A DNA stretch of 11,506 bases from JBBRHH01 sp038222915 (GCA_038222915.1 JBBRHH010000148.1:1-11506), one strand, 5' to 3'. Positions 1-7,198 are shown, numbered from the stretch's first letter. A program made the numbers and translations. Notes: a model not told the origin generated them from the sequence alone.

Positions 1-161
1 TGCTTTTTAGGCAGACGGTCGCAATCAAATACCCAATGCCATTCAACTAGGCACATTGGGGTGGGATTTTCGTTCAAATGAAGGGAAAGCAATTGGCGTG
101 CGCGAGCGAATGTTCGATCGCGGTCGTGATGTTCCACGGGAGACACTTTGCGCAAACTTCG

Positions 162-477
162 TTAGTTGAAACTCGACGGTGGTCGTCGCGCTCCATGGCG
201 AACGGACAGAACTCGCAGCGCTCTTTGCGACTCGAGGACACGGAAGTAAATGATGTATGGCTTGACGGGAACCGAACAAACCGGATTCCTGGTCTTCTTG
301 CTCCGATGGTTCGACAATGTTTAGGTGTGGGAAATTCTCCAGAAGCGCGATCGCATCGAGAATCCGCGCGATAGTTTTCGCGGCATTGTCCGGCGAATTT
401 TTGCTAATGTACTCGTGGAGCGACGCCAAGTCGGCGGCCGCCTCAGGCGAAATGATGATGTGGAATGCCTGCGGCAT
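162..477 (-). pseudogene. ParE/RelE-family toxin gene, frameshifted
   Basis: The N-terminal half (from FHIIISPEAAADLASLHEYI to LLENFPHL) is typical of the ParE/RelE mRNA-interferase or gyrase-toxin fold. It has the helical hairpin that follows the first strand. The same frame then runs into low-quality sequence to a stop at 43. The next frame (codons starting one base later) encodes the missing half: VKPYIIYFRV at about 237-266, followed by ALRVLSVRHGARR, ending at TAA 162-164. ParE proteins normally end with this pY-I-Y-R-V / R-H-G-x-R pattern. The second frame has a stop at about 321-323, so the shift lies between there and about 266. Joined, the product would be about 105 residues, normal for ParE. 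I chose ATG 477 because it follows the antitoxin stop by 5 bases; an upstream ATG at 510 would overlap the antitoxin. Decay, sequencing error or recoding cannot be told apart here. Confidence 0.8.
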
Positions 478-482
478 GCGCG

Positions 483-734
483 TCAGCCGGCCGCTAGTTT
501 CTTTCGCCAATCCGCCGCAAACTGCTTGAACTCAATGCCCTCGCCGCGGTCAATCTGATCGTCCCCTCGATTGATGGCGTCAGCTGTCTCGTCGTCCAAC
601 TCGTTTCCGTCGGCCTGACGCATCATCTGCTCCACCGCGGCCTCAACGGCTGCCTCAGGCGATGCGAAATGGCCCGCTTTGACTTGATCGTCGATGAATT
701 TTCCCAACTCTGGATTATTCAGGAGGAGTTGCAT
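483..734 (-). CDS. ParD-family ribbon-helix-helix antitoxin
   Basis: An 83-residue acidic protein whose N-terminal 40 residues fit the ParD/CC2985 antitoxin pattern: a short beta strand (QLLLNN), then PELGKFIDDQVKAGHFASPEAAVEAAVEQM, where the glycine turn and the alternating alanine/valine helix form the ribbon-helix-helix DNA-binding dimer. The acidic C-terminal part (DDETADAINRGDDQIDRGEG) would be the segment that wraps the toxin. Antitoxins of this family bind and neutralise ParE and repress their own operon. The gene precedes the toxin, whose start lies 5 bases past its stop, as expected for a parDE operon. There is no Shine-Dalgarno before ATG 734; a possible -10 lies just 7 bases upstream, which suggests a leaderless transcript. 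Family assignment is good; the exact subfamily is not certain. Confidence 0.85.
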   Translation of the reverse strand: MQLLLNNPELGKFIDDQVKAGHFASPEAAVEAAVEQMMRQADGNELDDETADAINRGDDQIDRGEGIEFKQFAADWRKKLAAG

Positions 735-741
735 GTTTCAG

Positions 742-770
742 ATTGTATCACGCGAGCGGCTGTTTTTCAG
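742..770 (-). promoter_or_regulatory. Candidate promoter of the parD-parE operon
   Basis: Read on the minus strand, CTGAAA (765-770, 4 of 6 with the -35 consensus) is followed after 17 bases by TACAAT (742-747, 5 of 6 with the -10 consensus). The predicted transcription start falls at or next to the A of the antitoxin ATG at 734. This is pattern matching only. Confidence 0.4.
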
Positions 771-772
771 CC
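758..772. promoter_or_regulatory. Perfect inverted repeat, possible ParD operator
   Basis: GGCTG-TTTTT-CAGCC is a perfect 5-base inverted repeat with a 5-base centre, and it overlaps the candidate -35 element of the toxin-antitoxin promoter. ParD-type antitoxins repress their own promoters by binding short palindromes in this position, so an operator is a reasonable inference. A weak hairpin with no role is the alternative. Confidence 0.35.
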
Positions 773-815
773 TCTAGGTCGTGCGCAATACAGCCTTGGC
801 GCTGACGGGCGTCAA

Positions 816-843
816 TTGAATCTGGCCGTAGTAGTGGTAACAT
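816..843 (+). promoter_or_regulatory. Weak candidate promoter for the first delta-60 gene
   Basis: TTGAAT (816-821) and TAACAT (838-843) lie 16 bases apart, each matching 4 of 6 consensus positions. They are about 28 bases upstream of ATG 872, in the spacer divergent from the parD operon. This is the best sigma70-like match I see there. Confidence 0.25.
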
Positions 844-871
844 CACATCGAACGTAACCATCACAGGGTTG

Positions 872-3379
872 ATGCGGGCGACAGACCATTTCTCAGAACT
901 GACGGCCACGAACATGAAATTCGATTACGTCGCGAATACGCGGTGTATGTGGATCGAGGCGATGGAGTCGCGCACTCTGCTTAGCGCAAGGCCCGGCGAT
1001 ATTGACACGGGTTTCGCCACTGGTGGAAAGCTGGTCATCGCGACCAACGGTACTGAAGGCTTCAATGTTCTGGGCGGGGCCGTTGAAGCGGACGGGAGTG
1101 AGATCGTTGTCGGTGAACGGCGCCGCGCGGCCAGCGATGATTTTGTGGCAGCACGTCTGAAGCCGGATGGCTTGCTGGATACCAGCTTTGGGCTGGCCGG
1201 GAACGCGGAGCTGGGGAACGATATCACTGGGGGGATCTATAGTAACTTCATCGTGTCCGTGCAGGATGACGGCAAGATTCTCGTCGGCGGGATTCCGGCG
1301 TCGGAGCATTTGGCATCACTTGGTGACATCGCCGTGCTCCGCCTCAACAGCGACGGAACGCGGGACAACTCGTTCGGCCAGGCGGGGATCGCCCTGGTTC
1401 CGTCGTTTCTGGATGCGGCATTCAACCAGCAAATTACACGCATTGCCGTGCAAGACGATGGGAAGATCCTCATTGGCAGCAACATCGGTTTTGACGAATT
1501 CAGCTTCGCACGCCTCGATGCCCAAGGGACGCTCGATACGGAATATCGGAATGGCGGCCTGTTTCATACAAAGTTGGGCGTCGGCGGATTGCATAACGTT
1601 GTTGACGCGGAGGTTCAGACCGACGGCAGCATTCTCTTTGCCGGAGCAAAGGGTATTGATGCGCTGATCGCGATCGAACGATATGACGCCAGCGGACATT
1701 TCGACTCTCACTTCGGTCAGAACGGACGAATTCTGACCGACCTGCCTGCAGAGAAGTATCGCAACCCGGTTGTGAATCAGGGGCCGGATGGTGAGCTCGT
1801 GGTTTGCATGTGGACCGACCCGCTCAACGGTGGGAAAACAGTGATCACGTTGGCGCGATTCCACGCCGACGGCAGCCCTGACAGCGCGTTCGGCGTGGAC
1901 GGAAAAGCGAGTACGCCGGTGGACGATTTTGAGCTCGACTTTGCAAATGATGTTTCGCCGATACCCAAGTTCCAGGGCGATCGCATCATCTTCGCTGAAT
2001 CGACGACGGGCGGGACATTCGTATACAGAATTACGCCGTCGGGCACGCTGGACCCGTCGTTTGGGACGAACGGCAGGGCGGTGCTGGACAATGCCGCTTT
2101 CATTGAAAATACAGATCCGTTGCAAATCGCCGACGACGGAAAAATATACGCGGCCAACTTCGATTATGACCTGCGTTTGACCCGCGCGACGGTCGACGGC
2201 CAACTTGATCCAACTTACGGCGCGGCGCACGACGGAGTTGCCAATGTGCCGGTCAGTGGGCCCGGCACCGACACGCTCAGTGCCGCGGCAATCAGACCTG
2301 ATGGGACGTTCATGCTGCTGGGGTCAAGCGCTTCGTCCACGCGGGACCAGCGGTTCCTGAAACGATATTTGGCCTCGGGCGAGCCCGACCTGGCGGTGGG
2401 TGCCGCCGGCGATCTGAATACCATCCCGGATTACTACTTTGGGCAGAAGCCCGCACAGATGGTAGTGACGCCGCGGGACGCTGTGGTGTTGGCCTATTCA
2501 ATCCCCGGAACAATCGGCACCTATGGCTTTCCCCGCCTGTTGAAGTTCACGTCATCAGGGGAGTTGGATAGATCCTTCATCAGTGATCGAGCGCCGACCT
2601 CGCTGATTGAATTTGGCCTGCTCGGGTTTGCGATGGAGACGGATGGGACTCTGGCCGTGCTTGCCAAGCGAGCGTCTCAGGGGCTCGATCGGCTCATCGT
2701 TTACTCGCCAAAAGGGTTAAGGCTGCACGCTCGCGCCTTCACGGCTGCGGAAGCCGACGGCGCGTCCATCGCGGCGGCTCCACATGGAAAGATTGTCCTC
2801 GCAGGGCCATTCTCAAGATCATCTCCTGGCCTTCAGGTCAGCAGATACGATGAATCGCTCCGGCCGGACGTCAGTTTTGGCACGAACGGCGTAGTCACGC
2901 CAAAGTTGACGGCCGACTTTTTCCTGAAGGCGGTCACGACGCAGTCAAACGGGAAAATATTGCTCGCGGGGCGGTCTGGGAATCGATTCGTTCTCGCTCG
3001 ATTGAACGCCGATGGCGGCGCCGATGTTTCGTTCGGCAAGGACGGCATTGTGAGCACTGTAGTCGCGTCCCAGAACGCCGCACCGGTTCTTCGCAACGTG
3101 GTGATCCAGGCGAATGGCAGGATTATTGTCGGCGGGTCCACAAATGCTTCTCGGAATGCGGACTTTCTCCTGGTTCGATACACGTCGAAGGGCCGGCTTG
3201 ATGCGTCGTTTGGACAGGCCGGCATCGTCACATCGGATTTTGGCGGAAACGAGACGCTGACCTCGATCGGCCTTACGCCGGACAACAAGCTCATGGCGTT
3301 TGGAACGATCACCTATACGGGCGATGGGATTACCACGCGGAATGACAGCGACATTCTCGTCGCGCGATACGCACTTTAG
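872..3379 (+). CDS. Delta-60 repeat beta-propeller-type protein with LEPR-XLL-like N-terminus
   Basis: A protein of about 835 residues made almost entirely of roughly 14 imperfect 45-60-residue repeats. Each repeat has a strand pattern like VQ.DGKILVGG, then F.LARL.ADG.LD.SFG..G, the signature of the delta-60 repeat (TIGR02608; DUF5122 beta-propeller). Near the N-terminus, ESRTLLSA (about residues 32-39) resembles the LEPR-XLL motif of planctomycete exported proteins. There is no long hydrophobic signal sequence and no visible C-terminal anchor; the protein ends inside the last repeat at ILVARYAL, as many of these proteins do. The role is unknown; a secreted or surface beta-propeller is inferred from the family. 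A TTG at 869 and an ATG at 914 are other possible starts. The 872 start has a weak AGGG just before it; starting at 914 would put the motif at residues 18-25. The middle repeats (about residues 430-640) are the most degenerate. Confidence 0.85.
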   Translation: MRATDHFSELTATNMKFDYVANTRCMWIEAMESRTLLSARPGDIDTGFATGGKLVIATNGTEGFNVLGGAVEADGSEIVVGERRRAASDDFVAARLKPDGLLDTSFGLAGNAELGNDITGGIYSNFIVSVQDDGKILVGGIPASEHLASLGDIAVLRLNSDGTRDNSFGQAGIALVPSFLDAAFNQQITRIAVQDDGKILIGSNIGFDEFSFARLDAQGTLDTEYRNGGLFHTKLGVGGLHNVVDAEVQTDGSILFAGAKGIDALIAIERYDASGHFDSHFGQNGRILTDLPAEKYRNPVVNQGPDGELVVCMWTDPLNGGKTVITLARFHADGSPDSAFGVDGKASTPVDDFELDFANDVSPIPKFQGDRIIFAESTTGGTFVYRITPSGTLDPSFGTNGRAVLDNAAFIENTDPLQIADDGKIYAANFDYDLRLTRATVDGQLDPTYGAAHDGVANVPVSGPGTDTLSAAAIRPDGTFMLLGSSASSTRDQRFLKRYLASGEPDLAVGAAGDLNTIPDYYFGQKPAQMVVTPRDAVVLAYSIPGTIGTYGFPRLLKFTSSGELDRSFISDRAPTSLIEFGLLGFAMETDGTLAVLAKRASQGLDRLIVYSPKGLRLHARAFTAAEADGASIAAAPHGKIVLAGPFSRSSPGLQVSRYDESLRPDVSFGTNGVVTPKLTADFFLKAVTTQSNGKILLAGRSGNRFVLARLNADGGADVSFGKDGIVSTVVASQNAAPVLRNVVIQANGRIIVGGSTNASRNADFLLVRYTSKGRLDASFGQAGIVTSDFGGNETLTSIGLTPDNKLMAFGTITYTGDGITTRNDSDILVARYAL

Positions 3380-3394
3380 ATTGGATCGGGGATT

Positions 3395-4141
3395 ATGCAA
3401 TCGATGTCAGACCGTAGACCTCTAATTCAATCGCTAGATCGCCGCATGATGCTGAGCGCTGTTGCGGGTTCGCTGGATACGACGTTCGGCGATGGAGGTG
3501 TCGTCCGCATCGCGACGACGGGGCTGGATGCCGTTGTGGTAAGTGCGACCGCATTTGCGCCGGATGGAAAACTTGTTGCTTTCGGATATGCGGAAGACGC
3601 GGAACTGCGACGGCCGGTGGTTGCGCGCTTTGATGCAAATGGGGTCGCCGACACGACGTTTGGGGGAGATGGTGTCGTGCTGCTGCCGGCGGGGCATTTC
3701 AACCGTCGTGGACTATATCTTGACGTTCAGCCCGATGGGAAGATCTTGCTGGGTGGAACGCGGTTCAATCATTTGCGGCCCATTCTTTTGCGGCTCAACG
3801 CGGATGGCACGACCGATGGATCGTTTGGAACCGGAGGGTATCTGCAAGTGCCCCTAAACGCCGGCGGTGGTGACAATCTCGCCGCGATGGTCGTCGCGGA
3901 GGATGGGAAGATATTCCTTCTAGGGGGCGGGAATGGGCAGCGCGTGCTTGCGCGATTGAATGCCGATGGATCGCTCGATAATTCATTTGGCCGTAGCGGG
4001 CGCATCGTCAGCAGCTTTGAGCTAGCGGTCATCGCCGCAGCGTCAGGGCATCGATCTTCGCCAACTCCTCAGCCGAGAATTGCAGGTTATCCAGCGCCTT
4101 CACGTTTGCTTCGACTTGCTCGACGCGTGATGCGCCGATGA
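3395..4141 (+). CDS. Delta-60 repeat protein, apparently 3'-truncated
   Basis: The second delta-60 gene starts 15 bases after the first and is probably co-transcribed. A GGGG run sits just before its ATG, and a second in-frame ATG is at 3404. Residues 13-22 (SLDRRMMLSA) are a LEPR-XLL-like motif. Then come one partial and three fuller repeats (for example LDVQPDGKILLGG and LLRLNADGTTDGSFGTGGYL). The repeat pattern is clean up to GRIVSSFE at base 4020 and then stops mid-repeat. The last roughly 40 residues are arginine/serine-rich with no repeat character and are read antisense through the end of the aldo/keto reductase gene, overlapping it by 113 bases. The protein is thus much shorter than its neighbour and lacks the usual final half repeat. 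I infer that the 3' part was lost by deletion or rearrangement; an assembly join is the main alternative. Confidence 0.75.
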   Translation: MQSMSDRRPLIQSLDRRMMLSAVAGSLDTTFGDGGVVRIATTGLDAVVVSATAFAPDGKLVAFGYAEDAELRRPVVARFDANGVADTTFGGDGVVLLPAGHFNRRGLYLDVQPDGKILLGGTRFNHLRPILLRLNADGTTDGSFGTGGYLQVPLNAGGGDNLAAMVVAEDGKIFLLGGGNGQRVLARLNADGSLDNSFGRSGRIVSSFELAVIAAASGHRSSPTPQPRIAGYPAPSRLLRLARRVMRR

Positions 4142-5024
4142 GGGCACTCGTGACGCTTGGCCAGCGGAGTGTCCAGGCGATGGCCATCTGGGCCAGCGAC
4201 TGGCCCCGGGCTTTGGCGATTTCGTTTAGGCCGTTCAGGATGGCGCGGCGTTCTTCGGCGGCGTTTTTGTGGACCCATTCTTTTGGCCAGATGCTGGCGG
4301 CGCGGCTTTCGGGCGGGACTTCTGCGGTTAGATATTTGTCGGTGAGCAGGCCGGAGGCGAGGGGGGCGAAGGCGATGACGCCAGTGCCGAATCGCTCGGT
4401 CTGGGGCAGAAGATCCCACTCCACCGTGCGGGCCAGCATGTTGTAGTACGGCTGGTGAATTGTGATGGGCGCCCAGTCGTGTTGCTGGACGGTGCGAACG
4501 GAATCGGAGAACTGCGCACCACTGTAGCTGCTTACGCCGACGTAGATCGCCTTGCCCTGCCGCACTAGCGTCTCCAGCGCGCCGAGCGTTTCTTCCAGTG
4601 GCGTATTGGGGTCGGGGCGGTGGGAATAGAAGATGTCGAAGTAATCGACGCCCATGCGCTTGAGCGATTGATCGCAGGAGGCGATGAGATATTTGCGTGA
4701 GCCCCACTCGCCGTAGGGCCCGGGCCACATCCGATAGCCGGCCTTGCTGGAGATGATCAGCTCGTCGCGCGGCATGTCCTTGAGAATCTGGCCGCAGACG
4801 ATTTCGGCATTGCCGGGCGGATGGCCGTAGTTGTTGGCGAAGTCAAAGTGGGTGATGCCCAGGTCGAAAGCGCAAAAGATGCAGTCGCGGGCGACGTCTG
4901 CGCCTTTGTAGCCGCCGAAGGTTTCCCATGCGCCCAGGGAGATGGCTGGGAGGAGGAGGCCGGAGCGGCCGCAGCGGCGGTATTGCATTTTGTCGTAGCG
5001 GGTCTTGGAGAATTCTCTGGGCAT
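4029..5024 (-). CDS. yghZ: YghZ-type aldo/keto reductase
   Basis: A 331-residue aldo/keto reductase very like E. coli YghZ (L-glyceraldehyde 3-phosphate reductase, AKR14 family), which uses NADPH to reduce small aldehydes such as methylglyoxal or L-glyceraldehyde 3-phosphate in the cytoplasm. Shared blocks include MQYRRCGRSGLLLPAISLG, GITHFDFANNYG, ELIISSKAGYRMWPGPYG, SRKYLIASCDQSLKRMG, DIFYSHRPDPNTPLEET and SALIGASRVEQ. The catalytic tetrad is complete: Asp61, Tyr66, Lys94 and His135. It is slightly shorter at the C-terminus than the E. coli protein. I chose ATG 5024 because AAGG lies 6 bases upstream and the family normally begins about there; a longer reading from 5072 adds a proline-rich stretch with no family match. 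It follows a LEPR-XLL gene on the same strand after about 195 bases. Substrate is inferred from the family only. Confidence 0.92.
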   Translation of the reverse strand: MPREFSKTRYDKMQYRRCGRSGLLLPAISLGAWETFGGYKGADVARDCIFCAFDLGITHFDFANNYGHPPGNAEIVCGQILKDMPRDELIISSKAGYRMWPGPYGEWGSRKYLIASCDQSLKRMGVDYFDIFYSHRPDPNTPLEETLGALETLVRQGKAIYVGVSSYSGAQFSDSVRTVQQHDWAPITIHQPYYNMLARTVEWDLLPQTERFGTGVIAFAPLASGLLTDKYLTAEVPPESRAASIWPKEWVHKNAAEERRAILNGLNEIAKARGQSLAQMAIAWTLRWPSVTSALIGASRVEQVEANVKALDNLQFSAEELAKIDALTLRR

Positions 5025-5137
5025 AGGCGGCCTTGGTTGGAGTGTCGGGGATGGTACAGGGCGGGAAAGCATCCGTCACGATCCGCTCGCATGCGCGTCA
5101 ACATCCGATGCTGAGACGGCGAATCGACCGGAAGGAA

Positions 5138-5156
5138 AAATTGAGCGGCCGAGCTC
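5138..5156 (-). terminator. Weak candidate terminator after the LEPR-XLL gene
   Basis: On the minus strand GAGC-TCGGCC-GCTC is followed by AATTTTT. The stem is only 4 bases, so a functional intrinsic terminator is doubtful, but it is the only hairpin-plus-T-run I see in the 195-base gap before the aldo/keto reductase. Confidence 0.2.
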
Positions 5157-5219
5157 GCGATGTTGCAACGACTAACGACTGGAGGCAGAGCATTGGCGAA
5201 ACGACATGCGCCGAACAGG

Positions 5220-5963
5220 TCACCCGTTCCTTACCACGCGAATTGTTCCGCGCGCCGTGTTGAAAAGACCGTCATCGGCGAAGCTGCCGCTCAACGCCAA
5301 GCCGGCCTGGTTGGCCTTGCCGGAGATAAATCCAGAGCCGTCGGAGAAGACGAGGGTCACCTTTTTGTTCTTGATGACGCCGGTGAAGTTGAAGAGGCCG
5401 ACCGAGCCGAGGGAAACATCGCCAGTCACAAGTCCGGCGCGAGTTTCCGACGTGATGTTCATCGTGACCGACACGCGGCCGTTGAACGGAAATGTGGAGC
5501 CGTTGTTAAACGAAGCGAAAGTCACGGAGGGCGATGCGTGGCCATTGAACAGGAACCCGGACCCGCCAAAACCCGAGGAGGGCAGCGCGGCCACGAATGC
5601 GTCATTGGTCAGCGCGCTCGACCCGATGAAGTTGGGCGACCCAAATCCCAAGCTCGCAAAATCGCTGGCGAGACTGAAGGATGTCGACGCGCCGTTGCTG
5701 AAGCCGATGTTGACGCCGGAAACTGCATTGGAATTCGTCAGCGTCGTACGAAGGGTCAGCGTGCCCCGATAGTGGCCAACAATATTGATTGGCGCAACCC
5801 GCACAGCGCGCTTCACAGTGTGTAACGCGACAGAATGAACCGGGCTGGCTGACAGCATTACGCGGTGTTCGAGCGACTCCATCGCGCTTGAGGTGTCGGC
5901 TGTTCCGTCTGGGTAAATGGGGGAAACTTTCGAACCGTTTTCGATCTCTGGCAGCATTTTCAT
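5220..5963 (-). CDS. LEPR-XLL-type exported protein with a beta-rich glycine-patterned domain, function unknown
   Basis: A 247-residue protein. Residues 28-39 (MESLEHRVMLSA) are a good LEPR-XLL motif, after a polar leader with no hydrophobic segment. The rest is rich in Gly, Ser, Thr and Phe with alternating strands: VGHYRGTLTL at the start, then FNFTGVIKNKKVTLVFSDG, GLALSGSFADDG and GTIRVVRNG at the end. GxYxG at the front and a closing G-T-hydrophobic strand resemble small lipocalin-like or calycin-like barrels, but I cannot assign a named family. GGAGG at 5968-5972 lies 4 bases before ATG 5963, which I therefore prefer to ATG 5978; a third ATG at 5957 is 10 bases away. It lies 48 bases downstream of the nuclease gene on the same strand and could be co-transcribed with it, with no obvious functional link. 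Confidence 0.7.
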   Translation of the reverse strand: MKMLPEIENGSKVSPIYPDGTADTSSAMESLEHRVMLSASPVHSVALHTVKRAVRVAPINIVGHYRGTLTLRTTLTNSNAVSGVNIGFSNGASTSFSLASDFASLGFGSPNFIGSSALTNDAFVAALPSSGFGGSGFLFNGHASPSVTFASFNNGSTFPFNGRVSVTMNITSETRAGLVTGDVSLGSVGLFNFTGVIKNKKVTLVFSDGSGFISGKANQAGLALSGSFADDGLFNTARGTIRVVRNG

Positions 5964-5967
5964 AAGG

Positions 5968-5972
5968 CCTCC
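5968..5972 (-). promoter_or_regulatory. Shine-Dalgarno deciding the LEPR-XLL gene start
   Basis: GGAGG on the minus strand, 4 bases before ATG 5963. It falls inside the longer reading that begins at 5978, so it argues for the shorter protein. Confidence 0.6.
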
Positions 5973-6011
5973 GATCATCTGGTAAGCAGAGTCGGTGCCA
6001 ATAACGTTTTC

Positions 6012-7004
6012 TTAGAAAAGGGAGAGTTGGGCGTCGGGTTTGGCGCATTGTGCGTCGTGGCCGCGCTTGCACAGTTCGTCTGCGAAGTCGCGATAGCCGT
6101 GATGGGTGAAGATTTTTTTGGGCGCGACGCGTTCGATCAGCTCCAGCAGCTCGTCAAAGTCGGCGTGGTCGGAGAACGGAAGCGCTTGCTCGACGCCGTA
6201 GCGGTACTGGGCTCCTTTTAAGAGCGCCCAGCCGGTCAGGACGATTCGACAGGGGTGTTTGAACCGGGTGGCGAAGCCCGTGCGGGCGGCGTGAGGGGGT
6301 GCGATGAGCACGCCACGTTCTTCCAGATCGAGCGCGGCCGGTCCATGAAAATCTTCGAACCGGTAGCGACGATAATCGCCCAGGTCGACACCCTGCTCGC
6401 CGTAAATTCGGTTGATGGCGAAGGGTGCGCCGTGCATGGTGACGGGGAGGCCGGCCAAGGTCAGGATGCGCGTGGCCTCCTGCGCCTTGCCCAGGCTGTA
6501 CCCCATGACAATTGGCTGGCGTCCCTCGCGCATCGCGGCGGTGACGCGGTCTACCAGTTCCTCCGCCACGAGCGCCGCGGCGGGAAATTTGAAAAAAGGT
6601 CGGCCGTACGTGCTCTCCATCACCAGCACCTCCGCCGCCTCGGGTTTTGCGGCGAGCGCTGTCAGGCTTTCTCTTAGTTTGAAGTCTCCGGTGTAGAGTG
6701 CTGTTCCATTCGGCGTGGTCACATGAAGCATTGCGCTGCCCAGCACATGCCCCGCCGGCTGCAGGCGAATCGAGCAATCGATGCCGCTGAGTTTTACATC
6801 CTCGCCGTAGGCAACGCGGCAGCAGTGGTCCAGGCCGATCCGATAAGACGCCAGCGCCGCGGTCTCAGCCGTGGCAATCGACCGCTCATGAGCCGCGATG
6901 TGGTCGCTGTGTGCATGCGACACAAAACAGAGCGGCCGGGGTTGGCGGCTATCGAGGTAGAGAGGTGTGTTGCGGATTCGAAGATCGTTATCCCACTCAA
7001 GCAT
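6012..7004 (-). CDS. Beta-CASP metallo-beta-lactamase-fold exonuclease (ligase-associated exonuclease-like)
   Basis: A 330-residue cytoplasmic metallo-hydrolase. The zinc-binding HxHxDH motif is SHAHSDH (His30, His32, Asp34, His35). Further ligands are His86 (PAGHVLGS) and Asp107 (YTGDF). The beta-CASP insert follows, with ESTYG (Glu129, motif A), SDHADFDEL (His279, motif B) and THHG (His300/His301, motif C region). This is the layout of COG1236 nucleases and, by size and start (LRIRNTPLYLDSRQP), best resembles the bacterial ligase-associated DNA exonucleases (TIGR04122), which process DNA ends beside an ATP-dependent ligase and a helicase. Neither partner is in this window, so it is an orphan here. 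The last five residues are QLSLF, a match to the sliding-clamp-binding consensus. There is no clear Shine-Dalgarno before ATG 7004. An RNA-processing nuclease of the same fold is the alternative. Confidence 0.85.
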   Translation of the reverse strand: MLEWDNDLRIRNTPLYLDSRQPRPLCFVSHAHSDHIAAHERSIATAETAALASYRIGLDHCCRVAYGEDVKLSGIDCSIRLQPAGHVLGSAMLHVTTPNGTALYTGDFKLRESLTALAAKPEAAEVLVMESTYGRPFFKFPAAALVAEELVDRVTAAMREGRQPIVMGYSLGKAQEATRILTLAGLPVTMHGAPFAINRIYGEQGVDLGDYRRYRFEDFHGPAALDLEERGVLIAPPHAARTGFATRFKHPCRIVLTGWALLKGAQYRYGVEQALPFSDHADFDELLELIERVAPKKIFTHHGYRDFADELCKRGHDAQCAKPDAQLSLF

Positions 7005-7082
7005 CCGAAATCAATCATAGGTCCGGAAATCTACCCGCGTCGTTTTGTCCACATCGGACCACCGCAGATTTTCTCTAAGATT

Positions 7083-7099
7083 GTGACGGCATCGTGACG
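7083..7099. repeat. Short direct repeat in the divergent nuclease/GntR spacer
   Basis: GTGACG occurs at 7083-7088 and 7094-7099, a spacing of 11 bases or about one helical turn, in the roughly 200-base spacer between the divergent nuclease and GntR genes. A regulator-binding site is possible but the repeat is short enough to be chance. Confidence 0.2.
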
Positions 7100-7191
7100 A
7101 CATAACCCTAGTCGAACGCGAGACCCCTCCCCCTGGTCGGGGAAACCGTTGCCACAAAACAAGCTTTGTACGGACTGACGACCCCTGCGCG

Positions 7192-7198
7192 TAAGGAG
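7192..7198 (+). promoter_or_regulatory. Ribosome binding site of the GntR-family gene
   Basis: TAAGGAG lies 5 bases before ATG 7204. It is one of the strongest Shine-Dalgarno matches in the window, and it fixes this start over the in-frame ATG nine codons later. Confidence 0.75.

Noticed and set aside
43..510. 155-residue minus-strand frame as a complete long ParE protein
   Set aside because: Its last roughly 80 residues have no family character, while the missing ParE C-terminal half is found in the neighbouring frame; a frameshifted gene explains it better.
1316..2230. 304-residue minus-strand open frame inside the first delta-60 gene
   Set aside because: It is arginine/valine-rich with no recognisable domain and mirrors a repeat gene with strong family signature on the other strand; long antisense frames are common at this GC content.
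5160..5825. Two long plus-strand frames (5160-5825 and 5206-5772)
   Set aside because: Both lie antisense to the LEPR-XLL gene, which has a good motif and Shine-Dalgarno; the plus-strand products have no domain pattern.
7128..7143. Hairpin TCCCC-CTGGTC-GGGGA as a terminator
   Set aside because: No T-run follows on either strand and it lies between divergent genes, where no terminator is needed.
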